A stretch of DNA of 64,000 bases from Bacteroidaceae bacterium (GTDB lineage: Bacteria; Bacteroidota; Bacteroidia; Bacteroidales; Bacteroidaceae), in NCBI GenBank assembly GCA_017556045.1, contig JAFZFF010000067.1:32971-96970 (forward strand), in the 5' to 3' direction. The position numbers were made by a program, and so were the translations under genes. The notes under the pieces are model-generated. The model ran no database searches and was not told where the DNA came from. It saw nothing but the letters and a program-made list of their open reading frames with translations. The stretch's first letter is position 1, and each line of letters starts with the position of its first letter. Below, in pieces: positions 18,373 to 27,792 of this stretch.

Positions 18373-19491
18373 TCACTCGGGGACGATGCCAATGATGGCG
18401 CTCTGTACGTAGTTGTATGAGGTGCCTCGGGCGGTGACGGCGTCGAAGTCGAAGTAGCCGTCGCAGTTGCCTCCCCAGCCCCAGTTGACATAGTAGAGGC
18501 CTTGGTCGTCGACACCGCAGATGACGAAGGCGTGGCCATCGAAGCGGGTGGAGCGGGTGCTGTAGTAGATGGGGCGGCGGGCAGAGAGCTCGGCGTCGAG
18601 GAGGTGGTGCCAGGCCTCATCGGTGTAGCGAGAGCGGTGTACCTGGCGCATCGCGGGGGAGTAGCGAAAGTGTTCACTGAGCACCTTGGGCACATCCTTG
18701 GAGTAAGCGCTGCTGAGCACGGGGCTATACATCATATGTAGGGCGTGGCCTACGTCGCGCATGAGGCGGGCTACCTCACCGGTGCGCAGGCGTGAGGAGC
18801 GGCTGTAGTGGGCTTTCATCCTATCCCAGCGGTACTCGTCGCCGAGGGTGATGGTGGTGTAGAGGGTGTCGAGGTTGTGTATCTCGGCGGTGCACTCGCC
18901 CACTCCATGTGGGGGCCATGCGTGGTACTTCATGATCTGCGCTACGGCGGTGGTCACACACCCAGTGATGAGCTTCTTGTCATTGAGCGTGGGGCAATAG
19001 TGGTTGTAGGGCTTCCCCTGCCCCCAGGTGGTGGTGAGCAGTGGTGCCACGGGTTGTGAGCTATGGCGGGGCTTGGGCTCTGCAGTGCCCCTGCGGAGTG
19101 ACTCGATGTAGCCTACATAGCAGTTGAGATAGCCTTGCAGGCTGGTGGAGAGGGGCAGCGTGAGGGTGCCATCCAGGGAGTAGCCTACGATGAGTTGGCC
19201 TACGCGGTCGTCGCCCGCCATGATGACAAAGCCCTTGCCGCTGGAGGGGGCAAAGATGTAGTACTCGGGGGCGGTGAGGCGCTCGACCTTGCCGTGGAGG
19301 GGGCTATAGACGAGGTCTAACCCCTTGAGTGAGGTAACCTTGGCGATGTCGGCGCCCATGGTCTTCATGTAGTAAAACTTCGTGGCGATGGCACAGGCTT
19401 TCTCTTCGGTGATGGGACGCGACAGGAGGGGCGATGTGCCGAGCATTAGGAGCATATAGGTGAGGGCCAAGAGGCGTAGGGTGTGGCGCAT
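18373..19491 (-). CDS. C10 family (streptopain-like) cysteine protease
   Basis: A 372-residue secreted protease with a signal peptide (MRHTLRLLALTYMLLMLG). An N-terminal propeptide of about 120 residues (Spi type) precedes the papain-like domain. The catalytic cysteine is in KLITGCVTTAVAQ (about residue 192) and the catalytic histidine in FDGHAFVICGV (about residue 328). The motif YYVNWGWGG near the end supplies the conserved tryptophan. Relatives include interpain of Prevotella and SpeB, which degrade host proteins. The start at 19491 was chosen because it begins the signal peptide; longer frames run into the divergent gene's promoter. No C-terminal sorting domain is visible. Confidence 0.88.
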   Translation of the reverse strand: MRHTLRLLALTYMLLMLGTSPLLSRPITEEKACAIATKFYYMKTMGADIAKVTSLKGLDLVYSPLHGKVERLTAPEYYIFAPSSGKGFVIMAGDDRVGQLIVGYSLDGTLTLPLSTSLQGYLNCYVGYIESLRRGTAEPKPRHSSQPVAPLLTTTWGQGKPYNHYCPTLNDKKLITGCVTTAVAQIMKYHAWPPHGVGECTAEIHNLDTLYTTITLGDEYRWDRMKAHYSRSSRLRTGEVARLMRDVGHALHMMYSPVLSSAYSKDVPKVLSEHFRYSPAMRQVHRSRYTDEAWHHLLDAELSARRPIYYSTRSTRFDGHAFVICGVDDQGLYYVNWGWGGNCDGYFDFDAVTARGTSYNYVQSAIIGIVPE

Positions 19492-19615
19492 AGGTGTATA
19501 GGGGATTGTTTCGTTTATGCCACAAAAGTACTGCTTTTTGCTGATAAGACAATAGGGGAGCGAATTATTTGGCGGGCTACAATAAAAAGCGCATTTTGCC
19601 GTTAAGGGATAGTAT

Positions 19616-21601
19616 ATGAAAGTATCGTCGTTACAGAGATTGTCGCTGACATTGACACTGCTGCTACTGCTCACAGGATGTGGCGTAGAGGGCATATTGC
19701 GTAAGGCCGACCAGAGCTTTGCGCTGGGCGAGTACAACGAGGCGGCTGCACTATATAAGAAGGCGTACGGCAAGACGGAGGCTAAGGAGAAAGACAAGCG
19801 TGCGGAGCGTGCCTTCAAGACGGCCGAGTGTTACCGACGTATCAATATGAATGCCAAGGCGATGGCATCGTACCGCAACGCCATACGCTACCACTACCCC
19901 GATAGCATGATGTATAAGCACATGGCTGACCTGCAGCTCGAGAGCGGCGAATATAAGGGGGCGATAGCCAACTATGACATATATCTCACCTATAACCCTA
20001 CGGACACGACGGCTATCAACGGACGCAAGGCGTGTTCCACGGCACCCGGGTGGAAGAAGAACCCTACGCGCTATGTGGTAAAGAAGGAGACGCTATTCAA
20101 CTCGCGCCGTAGTGAGTACTCGCCCATGTTTGGCAGTGAAGATGGCACGCAGCTCTTCTTCACCTCGACACGCGACAAGGCCTTGGGCGAGGAGAAGAGC
20201 CGCATCACGGGAGTGAAGGCTCCGGACATCTTCGTGGCGGTGAAGGACGAGAATGGCAAGTGGCAGAAGCCCGAGCCCATCGAGGGAGAGCTCAATAGCG
20301 AGTATGAGGAGGGAGCCTGCTGCTTCACCCCCGACTATAAGACGATGTACCTCACACGCTGCCTCATCGATAGCGAGGCACCACGCATGGCACAGATATA
20401 TATGTCGACCCGCACGGATGCCGCATGGAGCGCCCCCACCCTGTGTGAGCTGGTCAAGGATACGCTCTCATCATTTGCTCACCCTGCCGTGTCGCCCGAT
20501 GGGCGATGGCTCTACTTCGTGTCAGACATGAGCGGTGGCATGGGTGGCCTCGATATATGGCGCATCGCCATCACCTCGAGCGGATTTGGCGGTGTAGAGA
20601 ACCTGGGCGCTACGATCAATACGCAGGGCGATGAGATGTTTCCCACGTTCCGCTCTAACGGAGACCTCTACTTTTCTTCAGACGGTCACCAGGGCATGGG
20701 CGGACTCGACATCTACTGCGCCACACTGGACACTGATAATAGGTGGACGGTGACCAATCTGCAAGCCCCGGTAAACTCCCCCAACGATGACTTTGGCATG
20801 ACCTTCGAGGGGCACTACACACGCGGATACTTCAGCAGTAATCGTGGCGATGCCCGCGGATGGGACCACATATACTCGTTTTACCTACCCGAGACGGTAC
20901 ACACGCTGAAGGGATGGGTGTATGAGAAAGATGGCTATGAGCTCACCGAGGGCGCCGTATACCTCATCGGCAACGATGGCACCAACGAGAAGCTGAGCGT
21001 GAAGACCGACGGCTCATTCAGCAAGCGCGTCACACCCGGAGTGAGCTACGTGATGCTGGGCACCTGTAAGGGCTATCTCAACTACAAGCGGGAGCTCACG
21101 GCCGATAGCACTGCCGACAATCGCGACTATACGGTGCAGTTTCCCCTATCGTCGATCACCAAGCCGGTGCTCATCGAAAACATCTTCTACAAGTTTGACT
21201 CGGCCGAGCTGACCGACTCCTCTACCGTGGCGCTCGACGAGCTGGCTAACCTCCTCGCCGATAATCCGGGTACGGTGATCGAGCTGGGAGCACACTGTGA
21301 CTATAAGGGACGTGACGAATATAACGAACGACTCTCACAACGACGTGCCGAGACGGTGGTCAACTACCTCATATCTAAGGGCATCGACGCTGAGCGACTC
21401 GTACCCAAAGGCTATGGCGAGAAGACTCCCAAGACCGTCACACGCCGCATGGCACAGCGTTACACCTTCATGAAGGAGGGCACACAGCTCACCGAAGAGT
21501 ATATACTCTCTCTGCCCGAGGAGCAACAAGAGGTTTGCAATGCCGAAAACCGCCGCACGGAGTTCCGCGTATTGCGCACGACGTATAAGCTATTTAATTA
21601 G
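19616..21601 (+). CDS. PorE-like lipoprotein (TPR, WD40-like propeller, carboxypeptidase-regulatory and OmpA domains)
   Basis: A 661-residue lipoprotein with lipobox LLTGCG. In order: TPR repeats (about residues 25-140), PD40/WD40-like propeller repeats with the recurring YFSSD/LYFVSD/LFFTST motif (about 160-430), a carboxypeptidase-regulatory-like beta sandwich (about 440-510), and a C-terminal OmpA domain with the peptidoglycan-binding stretch (NIFYKFDSAELTDSS and LSQRRAETVVNYL). This is the domain order of PorE, which anchors the type IX secretion machine to peptidoglycan. A type IX sorting signal on the GH2 enzyme at 29251-32748 fits. Assignment to PorE itself, rather than a paralogue, is inference. 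Confidence 0.85.
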   Translation: MKVSSLQRLSLTLTLLLLLTGCGVEGILRKADQSFALGEYNEAAALYKKAYGKTEAKEKDKRAERAFKTAECYRRINMNAKAMASYRNAIRYHYPDSMMYKHMADLQLESGEYKGAIANYDIYLTYNPTDTTAINGRKACSTAPGWKKNPTRYVVKKETLFNSRRSEYSPMFGSEDGTQLFFTSTRDKALGEEKSRITGVKAPDIFVAVKDENGKWQKPEPIEGELNSEYEEGACCFTPDYKTMYLTRCLIDSEAPRMAQIYMSTRTDAAWSAPTLCELVKDTLSSFAHPAVSPDGRWLYFVSDMSGGMGGLDIWRIAITSSGFGGVENLGATINTQGDEMFPTFRSNGDLYFSSDGHQGMGGLDIYCATLDTDNRWTVTNLQAPVNSPNDDFGMTFEGHYTRGYFSSNRGDARGWDHIYSFYLPETVHTLKGWVYEKDGYELTEGAVYLIGNDGTNEKLSVKTDGSFSKRVTPGVSYVMLGTCKGYLNYKRELTADSTADNRDYTVQFPLSSITKPVLIENIFYKFDSAELTDSSTVALDELANLLADNPGTVIELGAHCDYKGRDEYNERLSQRRAETVVNYLISKGIDAERLVPKGYGEKTPKTVTRRMAQRYTFMKEGTQLTEEYILSLPEEQQEVCNAENRRTEFRVLRTTYKLFN

Positions 21602-21680
21602 GAATGAGAAATTAGGAGTTAGGAATTATGTTTGCAATATGTATACATCGAACTCCTAATTCCTAACTTCTAATTAATTT
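21601..21680. repeat. TTAGGAATTAGGAGTT palindromic element / bidirectional terminator
   Basis: Copies of AATTAGGAGTTAGGAATTA pair with CTCCTAATTCCTAAC further on, forming a long AT-rich hairpin between two convergent genes. The same CCTAATTCCTAACTCCTAATT phrase recurs at about 63520-63545, so it is a dispersed family. Confidence 0.65.
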
Positions 21681-23566
21681 CAGTCTGGTATCTCGCTCAG
21701 CTCGAGCCAACGCATGGTCTTCTCATCGAGCTCTTCATTGAGTGCCGAGAGGCGGATAGACTTTGCAGTGAGCTCATCGGCCGCAAGGGTACCCGTGCAG
21801 AGAGCCTCCTCGATGGCGACCTTCTCGGCCTCGAGATCAGCTATGGCTTGCTCTACGGCGGCAAACTCCTGACGCTCCTTGAAGGTTTTCTTCTTGGGTT
21901 TATTATCCACAGACTTATATGACTTGGTCTGCTCGGTAGGCTTCTGTGGCTTAGCATTCTTCTCCTCCGCCTTGCGCTCATCATCCAGCTCCTTCCATGT
22001 ACGATACTGGGTATAGTTGCCCGGGAAGTCGCGTATGTCGCCCTGTCCATTGAAGACAAGCAGATGATCTACAATCTTGTCCATGAAGTAGCGGTCGTGG
22101 CTCACCACGATGACACATCCGGCAAAGTCGCGCAGATACTCCTCGAGCACCTGCAGGGTGAGGATATCAAGGTCGTTGGTGGGCTCGTCGAGGATGAGGA
22201 AGTTGGGGTTGCGCATGAGCACCGTGCACAGGTATAGTCGGCGACACTCGCCTCCACTGAGTTTATATACATAGCTGTGTTGCTTCTCGGGTGGGAAGAG
22301 GAAGTGCTGGAGAAACTGAGATGCCGTGAGCTGCTTGCCTCCAGCCATGGGGATGACCTCGGCAATCTCGCGAGCCACGTCGATGACCTTCATCTGCTCG
22401 TCAAACTTCAAGCCCTCTTGTGAGTAGTAGCCAAAGCGTACGGTCTCACCGATATCGAGACGGCCACTATCGGGCGCTATCTGCCCCATGAGTAGCTTGA
22501 GGAACGAGCTCTTTCCCGTACCATTGTCGCCCACGATGCCGAGCTTCTCATAGCGCGAGAAGATGTACGAAAACTTATCGAGGATACAGCGATCGCCAAA
22601 GCGGAGCGAGAGCTCGTCGGCCTCGAAGATCTTACTGCCTATGTATGAGGACTTCACATTGAGTTGCACGCGATCGTTCGCCACGCGCTGCTTGGCCACC
22701 TTCTCGAGTTCGTAGAAGGCCTCTTCGCGGTAACGTGCCTTGTGGCCACGAGCCTGGGGCATGCGACGCATCCACTCCAGCTCGGTGCGATAGAGGTTGT
22801 TGGCACGGACAATCTCGGTGTTGCGTGCCTCGATGCGTTCTTCGCGCTTCTCGAGGTAGTAGCTATAGTTGCCCTTGTAGGAGTATACCGTGTGGTCGTC
22901 GATCTCGATGATCTCGTTACACACGTTGTCCAAGAAGTAGCGGTCGTGGGTCACCATGAGTAGCGTGGCGGTGCTACGGGTGAGGTAGTCCTCGAGCCAC
23001 TCGATGAGCGGCAGGTCGAGGTGGTTGGTAGGCTCGTCGAGGATGAGCATGTCGGGATTGCCGATGAGCACGTTGGCCAGGGCCACACGCTTGAGCTGAC
23101 CACCCGAGAGAGTCTCTACCTTCTGATTATAGTCGGTGATATGTAGCGACGAGAGGATCTGCTTGGCACGCTGCTCATAGTTCCACGCATCAGCATGTTC
23201 CATACGGTCGAGCAGGACATCGAGCCCCGGCGTGCCGGGTGTCTCCAGGCATTGCTCATATTCGCGGATGAGTTGCAGGGTATCGTTGGTCTCATGGAAG
23301 CAGGCCTCGAGCACCGTGAGCCCCTCAGGATATACGGGGCGCTGGCGCAGGTAGCCCACGCGCAGGTCATTCTTATATACGATGCTGCCCTCGTCGTGTC
23401 CCTCGATACCAGCGAGCACATCGAGCAAGGTACTCTTACCGGCGCCGTTGCGAGCGATGAGTCCCACACGTTGTCCCTGAGCCACACCAAATGATATGCC
23501 AGAGAAGAGCACCAGGTCGCCAAACGACTTGGTAAGCCCATCGACTTGCAGATAGGGTATCAGCAT
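21680..23566 (-). CDS. ABC-F family ATPase
   Basis: A 628-residue soluble protein with two ABC ATPase domains and no membrane segments. Walker A motifs are GRNGAGKST-like (IARNGAGKST, about residue 41) and GDNGTGKSS (about residue 345). The signatures are LSGGQLKR and LSGGECRR, and Walker B motifs read LILDEPTN twice. A charged linker joins the halves, and a C-terminal coiled coil (KTFKERQEFAAVEQAIADLEAE split near residues 560-580) resembles Uup. Such proteins act on the ribosome. It overlaps the next minus-strand gene start by seven bases, so the two are co-translated. Confidence 0.9.
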   Translation of the reverse strand: MLIPYLQVDGLTKSFGDLVLFSGISFGVAQGQRVGLIARNGAGKSTLLDVLAGIEGHDEGSIVYKNDLRVGYLRQRPVYPEGLTVLEACFHETNDTLQLIREYEQCLETPGTPGLDVLLDRMEHADAWNYEQRAKQILSSLHITDYNQKVETLSGGQLKRVALANVLIGNPDMLILDEPTNHLDLPLIEWLEDYLTRSTATLLMVTHDRYFLDNVCNEIIEIDDHTVYSYKGNYSYYLEKREERIEARNTEIVRANNLYRTELEWMRRMPQARGHKARYREEAFYELEKVAKQRVANDRVQLNVKSSYIGSKIFEADELSLRFGDRCILDKFSYIFSRYEKLGIVGDNGTGKSSFLKLLMGQIAPDSGRLDIGETVRFGYYSQEGLKFDEQMKVIDVAREIAEVIPMAGGKQLTASQFLQHFLFPPEKQHSYVYKLSGGECRRLYLCTVLMRNPNFLILDEPTNDLDILTLQVLEEYLRDFAGCVIVVSHDRYFMDKIVDHLLVFNGQGDIRDFPGNYTQYRTWKELDDERKAEEKNAKPQKPTEQTKSYKSVDNKPKKKTFKERQEFAAVEQAIADLEAEKVAIEEALCTGTLAADELTAKSIRLSALNEELDEKTMRWLELSEIPD

Positions 23567-24384
23567 GAGGCAGCCTCCTCTATGCGCGCACGTATATCTT
23601 CTACTACGTCGGGGATGTTGGCTTCATTGAGCAGTTCGCCGTGCTTGCCAAAGAGCAGCATGGGGCGCGCCACACAGGTATCTCCATACATGAGCACGGG
23701 AGCCTCCACCTTACCATTGATATAGGTATTCCACTCCAGTCCCTCGATACTCTCGGTGAGCAATGCACACAATACCACACCCATCACAGCACCCGCATCA
23801 GAGCCGAGCTGCTTGCCGAGCTCGTCACGCTGAGCGAGCTTCTGTAGCAGACGTACATTGTAGTCAAAGTCACGGAAGCGCTCCTTGAAGAGCTTCATGC
23901 CGAGTTCCTCGATGGTGGCATAGCACGACTCGATGAGATCTACCTCTGACACACGTACAGGGATATACTGATTATGGAAAGTATCGCGAGGCTGCAATAT
24001 CTCGAGCGAAGCGATGATGGCATTGACCGTACCCAGGTGCTCATCGACGGGAGCCGTAAAGGAGCACTCCACGCAGGTCTGTCCGCATCCTATCGTCCAG
24101 CGATGAGTAGTATACTCCACCAACTGCTCGGTAAAGGACTCGGCACTATAGATGGTCTCCCAACGAGCCACCTTGCTGAGGTGTGCAGAAGGGGCCTTCA
24201 TGGCTTGGCGCATCATGGTGTCGCCAAACGAAGACGAAGCATCGCGATAGGCCGAAATACGGAAGTTACCGTCCCACTTTTCGGGATTATAGAAGAGGAA
24301 GCAATCGGGTTCCTCACTGAACTCAAACCATGCATCGGGGTATGAAAATGCAAACCACGAACCAGGAGATATAAACTTTTTCAT
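23560..24384 (-). CDS. DUF3805-like protein of unknown function
   Basis: A 274-residue cytosolic protein, rich in aromatic residues at the N-terminus (SPGSWFAFSYPDAWFEF). It resembles the Bacteroidota DUF3805 family. No catalytic motif is recognisable. It lies just upstream of the ABC-F gene with a seven-base overlap, so the pair form one transcript, but the shared role is unknown. Confidence 0.6.
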   Translation of the reverse strand: MKKFISPGSWFAFSYPDAWFEFSEEPDCFLFYNPEKWDGNFRISAYRDASSSFGDTMMRQAMKAPSAHLSKVARWETIYSAESFTEQLVEYTTHRWTIGCGQTCVECSFTAPVDEHLGTVNAIIASLEILQPRDTFHNQYIPVRVSEVDLIESCYATIEELGMKLFKERFRDFDYNVRLLQKLAQRDELGKQLGSDAGAVMGVVLCALLTESIEGLEWNTYINGKVEAPVLMYGDTCVARPMLLFGKHGELLNEANIPDVVEDIRARIEEAASC

Positions 24385-24456
24385 ATCAACAAACGTTTTA
24401 TTGGCACAAAATTAAAAAAAAATGGGCAACATATTGCCATTATGAAGTAAAATATC

Positions 24457-24464
24457 TACTTTTG
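24457..24464 (+). promoter_or_regulatory. rho promoter -7 element
   Basis: TACTTTTG matches TAnnTTTG. It lies 120 bases before the rho ATG, leaving a long 5' leader as is common for autoregulated rho. Confidence 0.5.
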
Positions 24465-24584
24465 TAGCGTCAAAATCGACATTACACCAAATTTCCCCTA
24501 TTTATTAACTACTTATCACAGCTCCCTTTTGGGCAAAATGTGTATCGACGTGTGGGGAAAGGGTAAAATCATATACATTTTTCT

Positions 24585-26600
24585 ATGTACAACATCATCC
24601 AACTCAACAACAAAGAACTGAGCGAGCTGCAAGAGATAGCAGCAGAGATGGGCATCAAAGGCCACAAATCGCTCGAACGACAAGACCTCATCTATAGCAT
24701 CCTCGACGAACAGGCCATTGCAGGTTCGCAGAAGAAGGCTGCTGCCGAGGAGGCTAAAGGCGATCGTCGCCAGCGCACACGCATCAATAAGAAGGAGGTT
24801 GCCAATAAGGTATACTCTGCAGATAAGGACAAGGCGGAAAAGATCAATGACACACCAAAGATCGTAGCTACCCCCATCGAGGAGAAGCCCGCACCCGCAC
24901 CTGCTCCCGCTAAGGAGGAGAAGCAAGCCCCTACCGCTGAGCCTGCATCCGCAGAAGCTCCTAAGAGCGAGGCTACTGCACCCGCAGAAGGTCCCAAGAA
25001 GCGTGGTCGCAAGCCCAAGAACCACAAGGCACAAGATCAGGACAATACCGCTAAGGCAGAGACACCTGCTGAGGCACCTGCAGAGGCACCCGCCCAAGAG
25101 CAACAGCCCCAGACAGAGGAGGCATCTCAGCAGCCTAACGCTAAGAAGCGCAACCGCAAGGGTAAGGCACAGAAGGGCCAAGAGGCTGAGCACAAGGAGG
25201 TACCCGTATTGCCCGAGCTCACCGATAGCGAGTCACCCATAGAGCCTGGTACCGAGGACTTCATTGCCATCGAAGACCTGCCCAATGACCCCAGCAAGCT
25301 CCCTACCGAATTGGTAGATAAGTTCGCCCCCAAGAAGGAGGAGACCCAAGAGACCCCTCAGGGACAGGAACAAGAGCAGCGCAAGTTTAAGAACAAGAAG
25401 AACAGAGAGCAGGAGCAGTATGAGCGCGAGCCCCAGCAACAGGAGCCCCAGCGCAAGCCCGAGCCCGAGAAGTACTACGACTTCGAAGACATCATCGAGG
25501 TGAGCGGCGTGCTCGAGATCATGCCCGACAACTATGGCTTCCTCCGCTCGGCAGACTATAACTACCTCGCTTCGCCCGACGATATCTACGTATCACAGAA
25601 TCAGATCAAGCTCCACGGCCTCAAGACAGGTGACGTGGTAGAGGGTACCATCCGTCCCGCACGCGAAGGCGAGAAGTACTTCCCCTTGGTCAAGATACAC
25701 CGCATCAATGGCCTCAACCCCAATATCGTACGTGACCGCGTACCCTTCGAGCACCTCACACCGCTCTTCCCCGATGAGAAGTTCACCCTCTGCAAGGGCT
25801 ACAACGATAGCCTCTCGGCACGTGTGGTAGACCTCTTCTCACCCATCGGTAAGGGTCAGCGTGGCCTCATCGTAGCGCAGCCCAAGACCGGTAAGACCCT
25901 CTTGCTCAAGGATATCGCCAATGCCATCGCGGCTAACCACCCCGAGGTATACATGATCATGTTGCTCATCGATGAGCGTCCTGAGGAGGTGACAGATATG
26001 GCTCGTAGCGTCAATGCCGAGGTGATCGCCTCTACCTTTGACGAGCCAGCTGAGCGCCACGTGAAGATCGCAGGTATCGTACTCGAGAAGGCTAAGCGTA
26101 TGGTCGAGTGTGGCCACGACGTAGTCATCTTCCTCGACTCTATCACCCGCCTTGCTCGCGCATACAACACCGTATCGCCCGCATCAGGCAAGATCCTCTC
26201 TGGTGGTGTAGATGCCAATGCTCTGCACAAGCCCAAGCGCTTCTTCGGTGCCGCACGTAACATCGAGAACGGAGGTTCGCTCACCATCATCGCCACTGCC
26301 CTCACCGACACTGGCTCTAAGATGGACGAGGTGATCTTCGAGGAGTTCAAGGGAACAGGTAACATGGAGCTCCAGCTCGATCGTAACCTCTCAAACAAGC
26401 GTATCTTCCCCGCGGTGAACATCGTAGCATCGAGCACCCGTCGCGACGACCTGCTCCACGACAAGCAGACACTCGATCGCATGTGGATACTCCGCAAGTT
26501 CCTCTCAGATATGAACCCCATCGAGGCCATGGACTTCACCAAGGGCCGCTTGGAAAACACCAAGAACAACGAGGAGTTCCTCCTGAGCATGAACTCATAA
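24585..26600 (+). CDS. rho: Transcription termination factor Rho with a long disordered insertion
   Basis: A 671-residue RNA-dependent helicase that ends transcription. The N-terminal SAP-like Rho_N segment (residues 1-45) is followed by about 250 residues of low-complexity Pro/Ala/Glu/Lys/Gln-rich sequence. The cold-shock RNA-binding domain then begins near residue 300 ([16 protein letters not shown]). The ATPase core has Walker [10 protein letters not shown] (about residue 433) and the Q/R loop regions typical of Rho. E. coli Rho is 419 residues; the extra length is the insertion, a feature of Bacteroidota Rho. Confidence 0.97.
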   Translation: MYNIIQLNNKELSELQEIAAEMGIKGHKSLERQDLIYSILDEQAIAGSQKKAAAEEAKGDRRQRTRINKKEVANKVYSADKDKAEKINDTPKIVATPIEEKPAPAPAPAKEEKQAPTAEPASAEAPKSEATAPAEGPKKRGRKPKNHKAQDQDNTAKAETPAEAPAEAPAQEQQPQTEEASQQPNAKKRNRKGKAQKGQEAEHKEVPVLPELTDSESPIEPGTEDFIAIEDLPNDPSKLPTELVDKFAPKKEETQETPQGQEQEQRKFKNKKNREQEQYEREPQQQEPQRKPEPEKYYDFEDIIEVSGVLEIMPDNYGFLRSADYNYLASPDDIYVSQNQIKLHGLKTGDVVEGTIRPAREGEKYFPLVKIHRINGLNPNIVRDRVPFEHLTPLFPDEKFTLCKGYNDSLSARVVDLFSPIGKGQRGLIVAQPKTGKTLLLKDIANAIAANHPEVYMIMLLIDERPEEVTDMARSVNAEVIASTFDEPAERHVKIAGIVLEKAKRMVECGHDVVIFLDSITRLARAYNTVSPASGKILSGGVDANALHKPKRFFGAARNIENGGSLTIIATALTDTGSKMDEVIFEEFKGTGNMELQLDRNLSNKRIFPAVNIVASSTRRDDLLHDKQTLDRMWILRKFLSDMNPIEAMDFTKGRLENTKNNEEFLLSMNS

Positions 26601-26619
26601 CGCCCCCCATACACAAATC

Positions 26620-26660
26620 TAAAGAGGTCGACCCATCACGGTGTCGGCCTCTTTTGTTTT
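26620..26660 (+). terminator. rho terminator
   Basis: AAAGAGGTCGAC pairs with GTCGGCCTCTTT around a 10-base loop and is followed by TGTTTTCC. Confidence 0.8.
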
Positions 26661-26775
26661 CCCCCAAACAGCCTCAGAAGGCATCAGAAAAGCATTTTGG
26701 GACGAATGATATCGTATTTGGGGCGAGCGAAAATTCTTTGGGACAGACGTAAAACCTTTGCGCACGGAATTGTTA

Positions 26776-26783
26776 TACCTTTG
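26776..26783 (+). promoter_or_regulatory. SDR gene promoter -7 element
   Basis: TACCTTTG, a perfect -7 match, 50 bases before the chosen ATG. Confidence 0.6.
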
Positions 26784-26832
26784 CAGCGCCTTCAGAAGAG
26801 GAGGCAATTTAGAAAAGAAAGAATTAGAAGAA

Positions 26833-27639
26833 ATGAAGATTAAAGACAGCAATGTGCTTATCACCGGAGGTGCTTCGGGCATAGGCAAGATCATGGGCCG
26901 CATGGCCTTGGAGAAGGGCGCAAAGTGCCTCATCATTTGGGACATCAACGAGCAGAATATAGCAGCTACCATAGAGGAGCTATCAGCAAAGGGCAAGGTG
27001 AAGGGCTACCGCGTAGACGTAGGTAGCGTAGAGGCCATACGCGAGGCTTATGCCACCGTAAAGGAGGAGTGTGGCGATGTAGACATCCTCATCAACAATG
27101 CAGGTATCATCACCAGCAACAAGACCTTCGACAAGGTGGACATCTCGGAGATCGACCGCACGATGCTCATCAACGCCCTCGCCCCGATGTATGTAGCTCG
27201 CGAGATATTGCCCGACATGCTGAGCCGCCAGCAGGGACACATCTGTAACATCACCTCGGCAGGCGGTATGCTGGGCAATCCGCGCATGGCGGTATATGGT
27301 GCCAGCAAGTGGGCTGCTATCGGATGGTCTGACTCGGTGCGCATCGAGCTACAGGAGCAGAAGAGCAAGGTTCGCGTCACCACCATCACTCCGTACTACA
27401 TCAATACCGGCATGTTTGACGGTGTGAAGTCGCCCATCATCCCCGTGCTCAAGCCCGAGTATGTGGCAAAGCGAGTGTTGCGCGCCATCGAGAAGGACCT
27501 CATCTTCCGCGGCATCCCCTTCGGCCTTCACTTCATCCGCTTCTGGCAGTTTGTGCTCCCGATACCTGTTTTTGACTTTTTCTTCGGAAAAGTCTTTGGT
27601 ATTTACCACACAATGGATAACTTTGTAGGTAGAAAGTAA
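26833..27639 (+). CDS. Short-chain dehydrogenase/reductase
   Basis: A 268-residue classical SDR. The cofactor motif TGGASGIGK is at about residues 10-18, NNAG near residue 88, catalytic serine in ITSAGG and Tyr-x3-Lys in YGASK (about residue 158). A hydrophobic C-terminal segment (HFIRFWQFVLPIPVFDFFF) resembles the membrane-associated retinol/long-chain-alcohol dehydrogenase group. Together with the downstream aldehyde dehydrogenase it suggests oxidation of a lipid alcohol to its acid. The start at 26833 is chosen because it begins the Rossmann strand; an upstream ATG lies at the promoter. Confidence 0.88.
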   Translation: MKIKDSNVLITGGASGIGKIMGRMALEKGAKCLIIWDINEQNIAATIEELSAKGKVKGYRVDVGSVEAIREAYATVKEECGDVDILINNAGIITSNKTFDKVDISEIDRTMLINALAPMYVAREILPDMLSRQQGHICNITSAGGMLGNPRMAVYGASKWAAIGWSDSVRIELQEQKSKVRVTTITPYYINTGMFDGVKSPIIPVLKPEYVAKRVLRAIEKDLIFRGIPFGLHFIRFWQFVLPIPVFDFFFGKVFGIYHTMDNFVGRK

Positions 27640-27640
27640 G

Positions 27641-27790
27641 AGAGACCCCCTCAGTCCTATGGACAGCTCCCCCTCTATGGGGAGCAAGGAGTCTACATAG
27701 TATTTATTAGTATGCCATGCCCCCACAAAAGGCATTCCGGAGGCTCTCCCCATAGAGGGGGAGATACCCGAAGGGAGAGGGGGTCTTTAG
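27641..27790. repeat. Long inverted-repeat element
   Basis: Outer arms AGACCCCCTC and GAGGGGGTCT, and inner arms CTCCCCCTCTATGGGGAG and CTCCCCATAGAGGGGGAG, enclose about 70 bases. The element lies between two genes that appear to work together, and looks like a small non-autonomous palindromic repeat. Confidence 0.75.
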
Positions 27791-27792
27791 TC

